A stretch of 64,000 nucleotides of DNA, from the NCBI GenBank assembly GCA_000332255.1, contig KB235926.1, forward strand, positions 2,430,734 through 2,494,733, read 5' to 3'. The translations under genes were made by a program, and so were the position numbers. Shown in pieces: positions 17,833 through 26,722 of this stretch (its first letter is position 1; each line of letters starts with the position of its first letter). This DNA is from a cyanobacterium PCC 7702. GTDB taxonomy: Bacteria; Cyanobacteriota; Cyanobacteriia; Cyanobacteriales; Nostocaceae. Below the pieces are notes generated by a model. The model saw only the letters and a program-made list of their open reading frames with translations, had not been told where the DNA came from and did not search any database.

Positions 17833-18699
17833 TTAGGGTAAATCTATCTCCCATAACAGCCAAAATCCTGCAAAAGATTCTGCTTGTGTAGGAGACTGCA
17901 CTCCCAAAAAGTGCACGCCGTTGGCTTTTTGCTTTGCTTGCTCAAAATTTTGAGCTTGGGCGAGCATCTGAGGATTTTTGATATTTGCTAAAATCCAGCT
18001 TTCTGTGGCTCCTGTTTCCAAAAGCAATCTTTTTGCTTGCGGACCGCTGTCAAATTTCAACCACGCTAAATCTAAACCAGACATCCAGGCAGCTATGGGT
18101 AATGCTCTGGGCGAGAAAATTAAAACGCCGGGAACTGGAGTTTCTGGGGCCACACCTGCTAGCTGTAGGGGGAAACCTTCGCCGAAGTCGATCTGCCATT
18201 CCGGCATATCAGTAAATTCCGAGGCTTGTAAAGTTACGAATGCTAATTTTTCTCCTTCCAGAGCGTCGGGTAAGCGTTGGGGTAAAGGTGCTTCCAGACG
18301 TACTGAAGCCTTAGTGTCTCCTTGATATCCTTTTTCCAGGGGATATACCTGTTCCATTCTTTGTTGTAGCCATTGGTTGAGTACTAAAGTGCGGCGACTG
18401 AGTTTGGCTGGGATACCGAGTTCTTGACAAGCTTTAGAAATCATGTTATTCATTTGACGACGAAAAAAGCGAATTTTAATCGGTGCTTCTCCCGTTTTGT
18501 CAATAGCCTGTTGCAAAGCAGTTCGCAACCATACTGAATTTACCTGGGTACTGGGACAATATTTAGCGTAGCGAAATAAAGAATCAACATCGGTGCGCGT
18601 ATCCAAAGGGCTTTCACACACTAAAACTTCCCAAACTTTTTTCTGATTTTCGTCCCAAATAGGACGCGAGTAAAAATCGAGTTCCCAAATACTGCCCAT
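17833..18699 (-). CDS. Tab2/Atab2-like RNA-binding protein (DUF1092)
   Basis: A 288-residue soluble protein of the Tab2 family. In Chlamydomonas Tab2 and Arabidopsis Atab2 bind photosystem mRNAs and are needed for translation of psaB and related messages; the cyanobacterial members are less studied. The start MGSIWELDFYSRPIWDENQKK and the segments FFRRQMNNMISKACQELGI and GVLIFSPRALPIAAWMSGL, with the C-terminal FAGFWLLWEIDLP, are the family's hallmarks. Length is typical. A role in photosystem biogenesis is inferred from the plant orthologs. It lies upstream of the PmbA-like gene on the same strand. Confidence 0.9.
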   Translation of the reverse strand: MGSIWELDFYSRPIWDENQKKVWEVLVCESPLDTRTDVDSLFRYAKYCPSTQVNSVWLRTALQQAIDKTGEAPIKIRFFRRQMNNMISKACQELGIPAKLSRRTLVLNQWLQQRMEQVYPLEKGYQGDTKASVRLEAPLPQRLPDALEGEKLAFVTLQASEFTDMPEWQIDFGEGFPLQLAGVAPETPVPGVLIFSPRALPIAAWMSGLDLAWLKFDSGPQAKRLLLETGATESWILANIKNPQMLAQAQNFEQAKQKANGVHFLGVQSPTQAESFAGFWLLWEIDLP

Positions 18700-18885
18700 G
18701 TTATGCCGTGAGAATTTGGCTACTTTTCTATATCTTTAATATAAGAGTCGATGGATACAGATAAGTTACTAGAACATAGGAATTGAACCACAGCGATCGC
18801 TTGTTTTGGGGTTGCTGATTTTTTGAACCACAAATACACCAATAATGTCAAAATATTCCTACTTTCGTGATTCGCGAGAACAACC

Positions 18886-19629
18886 ATGACCATGCATTTT
18901 GCCATTCAACGCGCATTTGCCAACCGCTGCGCCCTGAAAGTAATTAGCGGTTTGAATAACTTCGATCCTGATAGCGTTGCTGCAACTGTCAAAGCCGCAC
19001 ACTACGGCGGTGCTAGCTTTGTTGATATTGCTGCCGATCCAACCTTAGTTAAACTAGCTAAAACCTTGACAAATTTACCTATTTGTGTATCTGCCGTGGA
19101 ACCAGAAAAATTTGTCCCAGCTGTAACTGCTGGTGCAGACTTAATTGAAATCGGTAACTTCGATTCTTTCTACCTTCAAGGACGAAAGTTTGAGGCAGAA
19201 GAAGTTTTAGCACTAACTTACCAAACTCGTGCTTTGCTACCAGAAATTACTTTGTGCGTAACCGTTCCTCATATTTTGACACTAGATCGCCAGGTGCAGC
19301 TAGCAGAACAGCTGGTACTAGCTGGCGCAGATATTATTCAAACAGAAGGCGGTACCAACAGCAACCCAATTCACGCCGGCACTTTGGGATTAATTGAAAA
19401 AGCAGCTCCCAGTTTGGCTGCAGCTTACGAAATTTCCCGTGCAGTATCGGTACCGGTGTTGTGTGCTTCTGGAATTTCCAACGTTACTGCTCCTTTAGCG
19501 ATCGCTGCTGGTGCTGCTGGAGTTGGTGTTGGTTCTGCTATCAACCGACTCAACACTGAAGTAGCAAAAATTGCTGCTGTTCGCAGTTTAGTAGAAGCTT
19601 TGGCAACTTTTGCAAGAGCAAGGAGTTAG
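18886..19629 (+). CDS. ycf23: DUF561 / Ycf23 protein
   Basis: A 247-residue protein with TIM-barrel-like features, conserved in cyanobacteria and encoded in red-algal plastids as ycf23. The N-terminus MHFAIQRAFANRCALKVISGLNNFD is characteristic. Repeating strand-helix units follow, with FVDIAADPTLVKLA, ADLIEIGNFDSFY, and glycine-rich ends such as ASGISNVTAPLAIAAGAAGVGVGSA that suggest a phosphate-binding barrel. No catalytic assignment is known to me. ATG codons at 18886 and 18892 are both possible; coordinates use the first. It is convergent with the DegT aminotransferase across a strong hairpin. Confidence 0.88.
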   Translation: MTMHFAIQRAFANRCALKVISGLNNFDPDSVAATVKAAHYGGASFVDIAADPTLVKLAKTLTNLPICVSAVEPEKFVPAVTAGADLIEIGNFDSFYLQGRKFEAEEVLALTYQTRALLPEITLCVTVPHILTLDRQVQLAEQLVLAGADIIQTEGGTNSNPIHAGTLGLIEKAAPSLAAAYEISRAVSVPVLCASGISNVTAPLAIAAGAAGVGVGSAINRLNTEVAKIAAVRSLVEALATFARARS

Positions 19630-19636
19630 TCATTGC

Positions 19637-19686
19637 TAGTTAGTGGTTAATTGTTTCATCCCAATTAACCATTAACTATTTTTTAT
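19637..19686. terminator. hairpin terminator between ycf23 and the DegT gene
   Basis: Arms of 17 nt at 19637-19653 and 19662-19678 pair completely apart from one G-U wobble, around an 8-nt loop, followed by TTTTTT-rich sequence on the plus strand. The arms are made of TTAGTGGTTAA-like units. It ends ycf23, and the mirror strand may help end the convergent aminotransferase gene, whose stop codon lies in the tail. Confidence 0.78.
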
Positions 19687-20807
19687 CCCAAGCAATCCTT
19701 AAGACTGTAAATTACCCAATCTTGATCTTCCACAGAAAGTTCTGGGAACATGGGCAAAGATAAAACCTCTTGAGAAATTTGTTCTGCTACTGGCAATTGT
19801 CCCGGTCGATAGCCCAGACTTTTATATACAGGCTGCAAATGTAACGGACGGGGATAGTAGACCATTGTATTTACACCCCGCTCTAAAAGTTGGGCGCGAA
19901 CCCAGTCGCGTTTGTTATCGAGGATGCGAATAGTATACTGATTCCAAACTCCTTGACCTCCAGCTAATTCCTTGGGTGTGATGATACCCGGTACTTGGCT
20001 GAGAAACTGCTGGTAACGGGATGCGATCGCCTGTCTTTGACGATTCCAAATATCCAAATAACGTAGCTTGATTTGCAAAATAGCCGCTTGGATGGCGTCC
20101 AAACGGCTGTTAATGCCAATCTCTTCATACACGTAGCGAGTTTTCTGACCGTGCTCCTTGAGCAAGCGCAACTTAGCAGCAATGTTGGGGTCGTTAGTAG
20201 CGATCGCTCCACCGTCACCGCAACCGCCCAGATTTTTGGTAGGATAAAAACTGAAACAACCAATATGGCCAATGCTGCCTAACTTTTGTCCGCCCCAACT
20301 AGCACCTGTAGATTGGGCGCAATCTTCAATCACGATCAAATTGTGAGCTTGAGCAATGTTCATTAACACCGTCATATCTACGGGTTGTCCGAACAGGTGA
20401 ACCGGGATAATCGCCTTGGTTTTGGGGGTAATTGCTGCTTTGAGTTGCTGTAAGTCGAGATTAAACGTAGTAGCATCAATATCGACAAATACAGGCTTTG
20501 CACCTACTGCACTGATGACTTCAGATGTGGCAATAAAAGTAAAAGGCGTTGTGATCACTTCATCGCCCTTGCCAATATGAAAAGCTCTCAGTGCTAGATA
20601 TAGTGCATCGGTACCGGAATTACAGGCTACACATTCTCTTACCCCTGTGTAGGCAGCAAATTGTCGCTCAAAGCTTTCTACTACTAAACCGCCAATATAA
20701 CGACCAGAAGCCAGAACTTCTAACACAGCTGCACTTACTTCTGCTTGAATGGAGGCGTATTGTTGTTTAATATCAAACGCAGGGATGGAAATTTCACTTT
20801 TGCTCAT
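19683..20807 (-). CDS. DegT/DnrJ/EryC1/StrS family aminotransferase
   Basis: A 374-residue PLP enzyme of the family that usually transaminates nucleotide-linked keto-sugars for polysaccharide or O-antigen building. Key residues are visible: SGTDALYLALRA (64-75) for the PLP phosphate, Asp162 in VIEDCAQSTGA, and the internal-aldimine Lys191 in FSFYPTKNLGGCGDGG. The C-terminal motif MVYYPRPLHLQPVY is also typical. No other polysaccharide gene is nearby, so the sugar substrate is unknown. The ATG at 20807 is clear. Divergent from the FetB-like permease by 316 bp. Confidence 0.9.
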   Translation of the reverse strand: MSKSEISIPAFDIKQQYASIQAEVSAAVLEVLASGRYIGGLVVESFERQFAAYTGVRECVACNSGTDALYLALRAFHIGKGDEVITTPFTFIATSEVISAVGAKPVFVDIDATTFNLDLQQLKAAITPKTKAIIPVHLFGQPVDMTVLMNIAQAHNLIVIEDCAQSTGASWGGQKLGSIGHIGCFSFYPTKNLGGCGDGGAIATNDPNIAAKLRLLKEHGQKTRYVYEEIGINSRLDAIQAAILQIKLRYLDIWNRQRQAIASRYQQFLSQVPGIITPKELAGGQGVWNQYTIRILDNKRDWVRAQLLERGVNTMVYYPRPLHLQPVYKSLGYRPGQLPVAEQISQEVLSLPMFPELSVEDQDWVIYSLKDCLG

Positions 20808-21123
20808 GAGTTTGTATTTATGTCAAGATAGATGCCAATCCAGGGTGTTTGTTTTTACCAAATGTTAGTATTAATACACTAATTCCAGAGTTTTTACTAC
20901 TGTTACTTCTGGAAGGTTAAAGTTTGCACTTGCAACCGCCAATTTTGGTCATAGTTGCGGTCGTTAATTAAAAAACTAACTGACTTTGAATTTTGCATCT
21001 GGCAATTTTGGCAAGCTCTAGATTCTCGGTATATTAGCAATTTCCGCCAAAATAATAACTGGTTGGTGGACAGTAATTAAAAGTGACCAAATAGCTGCTA
21101 GTAATCAATCAATTCAGAAATTT
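20808..21123. other. intergenic between divergent genes, nothing recognised
   Basis: A 316-bp gap with promoters presumably for both the DegT gene (minus) and the FetB-like gene (plus). No repeat or frame of interest. Confidence 0.4.
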
Positions 21124-21900
21124 ATGCAGGAATTTATCAAGCTAGATTTAGCAGATTTAGTCAGCGCTACCGCCTTCATAGTTATAGCTATAGGTTTATC
21201 TGCGTGGGAAAAAATTGGACTGGAGTTCAACCTAGCTTTGGCTGCTGGAAGAACGATTCTACAACTAGCAGTGTTGGGATACGCTTTGGATTTAATCTTT
21301 GCTTTTGACAATCCTGTGGCAGTTTTGGTATTTTTAGCAGTTTTATTGACGATCGCGGCGCTGGTGGCACGAAATCGCATCACTCAAAAAATACCGCAAG
21401 TTTTACCTTTAGTGTGGAGCGCGATGTTAGTCAGTACCGCTGTGACGGTAGTTTACACCAATTTCGTTATCCTTCAACCTCACCATTGGTACCAAGCGCA
21501 GTATATAATCCCTTTAGCTACAGTCGTTTTGGGCAATGCTACGAACGCAGCAGCAATCGCCGGAGAACACTTGGTCAGTACCGTTAACGCTAGCCGGTTA
21601 GAAATAGAAACTCACTTGAGTTTGGGCGCCACTCCCGACGTTGCCATCGCTCAGTATCGTCAACAAGCTATCCGTGCTGGCTTAATTCCTACGCTCCATC
21701 AAATGACGACTATCGGTATGATTTCTTTACCGCAATTTGTTGCCGGACAGCTGTTGAGCGGTATAAATCCTTTAGATGCTGTATCGTACCAAATTTTGCT
21801 CATGTTTATGATTGCTTTTACCAACTTTTTGACAGTAATTTTACTTACTAAAGGTCTGGTCCGTCAGTTTTTTAACTCTGCTGCCCAACTGATAAGGTAA
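21124..21900 (+). CDS. FetB-like ABC transporter permease (UPF0014)
   Basis: A 258-residue inner-membrane protein with about seven hydrophobic helices. The family is FetB/YbbM (UPF0014); in E. coli FetAB exports iron and raises resistance to oxidative stress. Diagnostic parts are the early AAGRTILQLAVLGYALD, PLATVVLGNATNAAAIAGEHL, the cytoplasmic ATPase-docking helix ETHLSLGATPDVAIAQYRQQAIRAG, and PTLHQMTTIGMISLPQFVAGQLLSG. The ATP-binding partner FetA is not adjacent and not in this window. The ATG at 21124 has no strong ribosome binding site. Convergent with the large hypothetical gene, 14 bp apart. Confidence 0.88.
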   Translation: MQEFIKLDLADLVSATAFIVIAIGLSAWEKIGLEFNLALAAGRTILQLAVLGYALDLIFAFDNPVAVLVFLAVLLTIAALVARNRITQKIPQVLPLVWSAMLVSTAVTVVYTNFVILQPHHWYQAQYIIPLATVVLGNATNAAAIAGEHLVSTVNASRLEIETHLSLGATPDVAIAQYRQQAIRAGLIPTLHQMTTIGMISLPQFVAGQLLSGINPLDAVSYQILLMFMIAFTNFLTVILLTKGLVRQFFNSAAQLIR

Positions 21901-21914
21901 AAGCAACTTGTATT

Positions 21915-23726
21915 TTATGAACTATTCGGAAGATGAGCGTGAATTTGATTGCCTTGCGCATCAAAAACAATTACAGCTAATTTCGCGCGATCGCTAACCG
22001 CCTCTAGTGCTTGCTGTAAACTTTGGAGATGATTTGTCACATCATTTTGCTCTCCTTGATTCCAACTGAGATTCAATACTTGTTCGTATTCTGGAGTCAT
22101 CCGAACCAGGATTTCTCTGTCGGTGATGCTAAAGTCACAAACTCGCACGCTACCAAAGCAGATTTTTTCCATTTCGCTACGAATTTGCTGTAAAAAATTG
22201 GCAGCTTGTAATTTTTCTTGTGCTTGGACAAGGAAATTTGAATAAGATGATATTAAACTTTGAGCCTGGGTGTAGTACAAACTATCCTTATCAACTTGCT
22301 TGGCGATCCTTATAGCTTGTTTCCAGTAAGATACCGCAGCTGAAAAACGATTTTGTTTTTCGCTTTGTAACGCTTGCTGGGCGACGTTAACAGCTTGTTG
22401 GTAGGTTTTGGCTGCTAGCAGTTGTTTGGCAGCGCGAGCGCGGACGGCTGCTAGTTTCGGTTTATACTCTGCTAGCAACTTTTGCGCCCGTGGATACGCA
22501 CAGCTGCTTTGGGGAATAGAAATCAAAATATTAACCGCCATTTGCCAATCATGCTGAATTTTTTGCAACTCCGCAACGGATTTGGCTGCAGCTTGCCGTT
22601 TGCTTGCACCATCTGCTGTATCTTTTGCTACCTGAATTTGTCGGAGCCATTTTTCTTCTACCAGCAGTTGCTGATTTAGTGCTTGTAATTTAGTGCGATA
22701 AAGAGTTAATTTTGGCTGTACGAAATGATAAAGTTCGCTATCAGGTTTAATAGCTTCCAGTGGCGCGATCGCCTGTCGCAGCTTTAGTTGTCTTGCTTTT
22801 AATTCTTCTATGCTTTGTCCTAGAGTTTGACTTTTTTGCATTGCTAAAGTTCCCGCACTAAAGGACTTGACTACCCTTTGTATCGCTTCTGATTGCTGAG
22901 AAAATTTAGTTGCTAGCATTTGCGCTTGTTGAAAGCGGGGCGACCAAGCGGGAATTTTTTGCAATTTTACACTCGCTGTCAAAAGTTGCTGCTGGATGCT
23001 TGCTAATTGTTGCCCTGAGTTTGCAGTACGCAACAGATGTGCAAAGGAGTTTTGGAAATTTTGTGCCATTTCTAATTCTTTACATTCGGATATCACGCAA
23101 GGACGAGTCAAAAAATAAATTCCTCCTCCCAGCAATACCACTGCTACTACGCAAATTCCAATTCCAACGGTTTGGATTTGTCTTTTTTGCTGAGCGTGGG
23201 TGCGATCGCTTTTTGTCTCTATTGACTCCCACTGTTTTTGTTGTGGTTGTTCCACCCCACTATCAGAGAAAAAGGACTGTTGTTGATTTTGGGAACTATA
23301 ACTTTCCGTTTCCTGTTGTTTTTCCTGTACTATTTCCACAACTTCTGCTTGTGCAACCACCGTGGACTGTGGTTTTACTTGCTGGTATTGTTGCGCTTCG
23401 AAATTACTCCAGGTAAGGGAGGATTTTACATAAGGTAATTTCACTCCAGCTACTCTCAAAAAAATTTCTACCTGTTGCTTTTGGTAGCTTCCCAGTGAAG
23501 ATAGTGCTTCTTCCACAACTGCAAAAATCGTATCGGGATCCACTGCTACACTTTCTGGATGTTGTACTAAGATTAGCAGGCGATCGCCTTGCAAACCGGA
23601 CGGATTTTCGCTTGAGTGCGCGCACTTGACTCGCAAAAAGTCACCAGAGGGAATTTCTGCTTGCAGCTGCTGTTGCAAAATTTGCGCTAGAAATTGTAAA
23701 TCTTCCTGGGGAGCTACTACTTTCAT
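21915..23726 (-). CDS. large hypothetical membrane protein with coiled-coil region
   Basis: A 603-residue protein I cannot name. The N-terminal about 115 residues form a small soluble domain with alternating strands and helices (KVVAPQEDLQFLAQILQQQL, then LLILVQHPESVAVDPDTIFA). A Gln/Ser-rich linker leads to one membrane helix near residues 185-208. About 330 residues of Ala/Gln/Lys-rich helix follow, likely coiled coil with repeated ALNQQL- and AAKSVAEL-like units. A C-terminal domain (about 520-603) contains VCDFSITDREILVRMTPEY and AKLAVIVFDAQGN. The frame reaches 23888, but the ATG at 23726 has AGGA seven bases upstream and is preferred. Confidence 0.65.
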   Translation of the reverse strand: MKVVAPQEDLQFLAQILQQQLQAEIPSGDFLRVKCAHSSENPSGLQGDRLLILVQHPESVAVDPDTIFAVVEEALSSLGSYQKQQVEIFLRVAGVKLPYVKSSLTWSNFEAQQYQQVKPQSTVVAQAEVVEIVQEKQQETESYSSQNQQQSFFSDSGVEQPQQKQWESIETKSDRTHAQQKRQIQTVGIGICVVAVVLLGGGIYFLTRPCVISECKELEMAQNFQNSFAHLLRTANSGQQLASIQQQLLTASVKLQKIPAWSPRFQQAQMLATKFSQQSEAIQRVVKSFSAGTLAMQKSQTLGQSIEELKARQLKLRQAIAPLEAIKPDSELYHFVQPKLTLYRTKLQALNQQLLVEEKWLRQIQVAKDTADGASKRQAAAKSVAELQKIQHDWQMAVNILISIPQSSCAYPRAQKLLAEYKPKLAAVRARAAKQLLAAKTYQQAVNVAQQALQSEKQNRFSAAVSYWKQAIRIAKQVDKDSLYYTQAQSLISSYSNFLVQAQEKLQAANFLQQIRSEMEKICFGSVRVCDFSITDREILVRMTPEYEQVLNLSWNQGEQNDVTNHLQSLQQALEAVSDRAKLAVIVFDAQGNQIHAHLPNSS

Positions 23727-24351
23727 AAAACTATCCTGCTCATTTATATGGTTGGATTTTTCTTCTCTGGTTAAAGTCTTGCAATTTAAATGACCACTTT
23801 TTAACACAAATTTTTGATTTTTATTCTTTTTACCAGAGAATTTTAAATATTTCTGTAAAGATGATTCAACGCCAAAATTGCTAGTCAATATAAAATCAAA
23901 ATGGGAATAATAAAAAATTTGGGATTTAAGTGCTTCTGGCGGTAAAATCCTACTTCAATATAAATTTGCTCTGGTAGTGCTAGTTATTTTTGTACTGTTT
24001 TGACTGCAGAAAGAATCTCAAATAATTGTCATCAAATCCCAATTAACGCTTGAGTAACATGGAAGTTGTAGTAGATTTGGCTGTATTTTTTCAGACATTT
24101 AACACTGCGCCTTGATTCGGGGACTTGACTTAGCATCAGGTTGCGATCGGGTAAAGAAATTTACTAAAATTACCCCTGCCCAAAGAAAAAAAAGACTTAT
24201 CTTACCAGATTTGCTGAATTAGGTAGAATTAATGAGAAAAATATCTTTTATCAGTGAGCCAGTATTTGACGTGGAATAAGGGTGCACTATTCAAACGTCA
24301 GACAGCACCCTGGTAAACGAACAGAAGTGGCCAAAATTAAGGTGTGTGTCG
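23727..24351. other. intergenic region upstream of the SucC-like gene
   Basis: About 625 bp between divergent genes. The first 162 bp could code for an N-terminal extension of the hypothetical protein if a start at 23888 is used. The remainder shows no gene or repeat. Confidence 0.4.
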
Positions 24352-25584
24352 ATGGAATTATTAGAGTACCAGGTAAAAGAATGGTTTCGGGAAATAGGTA
24401 TTCCTGTTTTACCTTCCCAAAAAATTCTCCATCCTACTGATTTAAAAAGACTAAAAATTAGCTACCCGATCGTACTGAAATCTCAAGTGTATGGAGGCGA
24501 ACGAGCTAATGTTGGGGGCGTGAGATTTGCGGAAACAACAATAGATGCAATCGCTGCAGCGCAAAGTATTTTTAATTTGCCAATTTTGGGCGAATTACCG
24601 GAAGTATTGCTGGCTGAAGTTAAATACGATGCCGAACAGGAATTTTTCTTGGCGGTAGTTTTAGATACTGCTGTTTGCCGACCCATACTTTTGGGGTGCA
24701 CGCAAGCGGATATTGATTGGGAAGAAGCTGGGGAAAAAATGCAGCATGTTGTGGTAGAACAGGAATTTTCCCCTTTTTACGCACGACGGTTGGCTATAAA
24801 AATGGGTCTGCAGGGGGCGCTCATGCTGTCAGTAAGTAGAATAGTTGAAAAAATGTATCAATTATTTCTAGAAAAAGACCTGGATTTAGTAGAAATTAAT
24901 CCTTTAGGAGTCAGCAGTTCTGGTGAAGTAATGGCCCTGAACGGGAGTGTGAGCGTCAACGAGAGAGCGATCGCGCGTCATCCGGAAATTGCGGAAATGG
25001 CCGCCAAAATAGCCAACCGCCACCACAATATAGATTTCAAACCAAGCTTGGGCAACTGGGATGGAGTAGAACTCCACGGGAAAATAGGTATCCTGGGTAA
25101 CGGTACAGGTTCGGTACTGTCAACGTTAGATTTACTAGTCAGCGCTGGTGGAAAACCTAGCGTATGTCTGAATTTACGTCACGGTTTTCCCACAGATACC
25201 TCCCCGACCACCTTTCGCGAGCGATTGGAAAAAGCTTTAAATATCCTCGCCAGTGACAAAAGTATCCAAGTTATACTCATTAATTTTTTGGGTAGCATTC
25301 CCCAGGTGGAAGAAGTAGCAGAAGCGATCGCCAATTTTATCTCCCACAACAAAAACGAACTCAAATCCCACCCGTCACGTTCTAACGGTAGCAAAAATCG
25401 CCGCGACGGTCACTGGCCGCGTTTGGTTGTTCGTCTTGCTGGTTCTGGGTTTGATACAGTTAAAAAATACCTAGCAACGGTCAAAACCTCCAACGATGCA
25501 TCTATAGTCATCATCGAAAACTTGGATGAAGCAGTAGTAGAAGCTGTTCGTCTAGCCAAATCAACCCATCATAAAAAGTTTTGA
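24352..25584 (+). CDS. succinyl-CoA synthetase beta-like (ATP-grasp) protein, divergent
   Basis: A 410-residue relative of SucC. The ATP-grasp half starts MELLEYQVKEWFREIGIPVL, close to the usual SucC start, and keeps VEINPL with E181 and N183. The metal-binding Asp expected 14 residues after that Asn (E. coli Asp213) is Asn197 here. In the C-terminal CoA-ligase half, the glycine-rich phosphate loop written DVGGGA in SucC reads NLRHGF, and NIFGGI reads NFLGSI. AAGG lies nine bases before the ATG at 24352; a GTG at 24346 is a weaker choice. It pairs with the alpha-like gene 124 bp downstream. These changes argue against ordinary succinyl-CoA synthetase activity. Confidence 0.8.
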   Translation: MELLEYQVKEWFREIGIPVLPSQKILHPTDLKRLKISYPIVLKSQVYGGERANVGGVRFAETTIDAIAAAQSIFNLPILGELPEVLLAEVKYDAEQEFFLAVVLDTAVCRPILLGCTQADIDWEEAGEKMQHVVVEQEFSPFYARRLAIKMGLQGALMLSVSRIVEKMYQLFLEKDLDLVEINPLGVSSSGEVMALNGSVSVNERAIARHPEIAEMAAKIANRHHNIDFKPSLGNWDGVELHGKIGILGNGTGSVLSTLDLLVSAGGKPSVCLNLRHGFPTDTSPTTFRERLEKALNILASDKSIQVILINFLGSIPQVEEVAEAIANFISHNKNELKSHPSRSNGSKNRRDGHWPRLVVRLAGSGFDTVKKYLATVKTSNDASIVIIENLDEAVVEAVRLAKSTHHKKF

Positions 25585-25708
25585 GACCGCACCTCAGGTT
25601 GAGATTGGCGTTTGAGGCAAAATAGATAAATCTATTAAAGTTTAAAGACAGTTCACAAAAATAGACAAGCAACAACTTGTCTACCCTGAGGTTAATAATG
25701 TACCTTTT

Positions 25709-26596
25709 ATGAACCTAACACCAGATAGCAAAGTTTTAATCCAAGGCTTTTGTGAATTTATCTCCGCAACTGATGTTGCTCAAATGATAGCTTATGGAAC
25801 TAATTTGGTAGCTGGAGTCGATCCTGGAAATGGCGGACAAACAATATACAACCTGCCAGTATACGACCTGGTAGAGGAAGTAGTCGATAAATTTGGGTTG
25901 ATTGACACTACGATTATCTGCGTACACCCCTATCAAGTATTGGATGCAGCTGTGGAAGCGATCGCCTCAGATATTCGCCAAATTATTATTATCTCGCCAG
26001 GGGTGCCACCATTAGATATGGTGCAATTGCTGCGGAAAGCAGAAGCAAAAGAAACCCTAGTAGTAGGCCCCAACAGCCCTGGCATTATCATACCGGGAAA
26101 AATTCTTTTGGGGATCCAACCGAGCGAATTTTATACCCCAGGTTCCGTAGGAATTATTAGTCGCAGCACTACCCTCACCTACGAAATTGCAAGAGAATTG
26201 ACAAAGGCAGGTCTGGGTCAGTCACTTAGCGTCAGCATCGGTAGCGATGCTATCGTTGGTTCATCTTTTATCCAATGGCTGCAGATTCTAGATGAAGATG
26301 ATAACACAGAGGTTATTGTATTGGTCGGGCAACCAGGCGGTGGTCGCGAAGAAGCAGCAGCACGTTATATAGCTGAAGCGATCGATAAACCAGTAGTCGC
26401 CTATATAGCAGGTATCAATGCGCCACCAGCTAAACATTGGCGCCAAACTGGAACTTTAGCAGCAGTGATAGGACGTCATCCAGACTTTGGTAGCGCCAAA
26501 AGCAAATTAGCTGCTTTTTCAGAATTAAAAGTTCCTGTAGCTGAGCGTCCTTCCCAAATTCCCGAATTAGTCAGACAAGTAATTAATAAAAAATAA
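25709..26596 (+). CDS. succinyl-CoA synthetase alpha-like (CoA-binding) protein lacking the active-site His
   Basis: A 295-residue relative of SucD, co-linear along its whole length: CoA-binding fold (VLIQGFCEFISATDVAQMIAYGTNLVAGVDPGNGG), VGPNSPG, GIISRSTTLTYEI, and a C-terminal half ending in EAIDKPVVAYIAGINAP. In E. coli SucD the phosphorylated histidine lies in KRMGHAG; here the matching segment is KHWRQTG with Gln246. The glutamate that contacts the phospho-His (GEIGG) is Gln208 in GQPGGG, and the Cys of PNCPG is Ser123. So three active-site positions are changed together. The fold and CoA binding may persist; chemistry through phospho-His cannot. It is likely in an operon with the beta-like gene. 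Confidence 0.8.
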   Translation: MNLTPDSKVLIQGFCEFISATDVAQMIAYGTNLVAGVDPGNGGQTIYNLPVYDLVEEVVDKFGLIDTTIICVHPYQVLDAAVEAIASDIRQIIIISPGVPPLDMVQLLRKAEAKETLVVGPNSPGIIIPGKILLGIQPSEFYTPGSVGIISRSTTLTYEIARELTKAGLGQSLSVSIGSDAIVGSSFIQWLQILDEDDNTEVIVLVGQPGGGREEAAARYIAEAIDKPVVAYIAGINAPPAKHWRQTGTLAAVIGRHPDFGSAKSKLAAFSELKVPVAERPSQIPELVRQVINKK

Positions 26597-26722
26597 CTAC
26601 TAACTAGCTGGGTAGTGCTTGTTCTACTACGTACATCCATCACCAACAAAAGTAGTAAGCACGCTTTGTACTCACTACAAACCTGGAAAGACCAGCAATT
26701 GCTAAAGCCAAAATTTACTACT

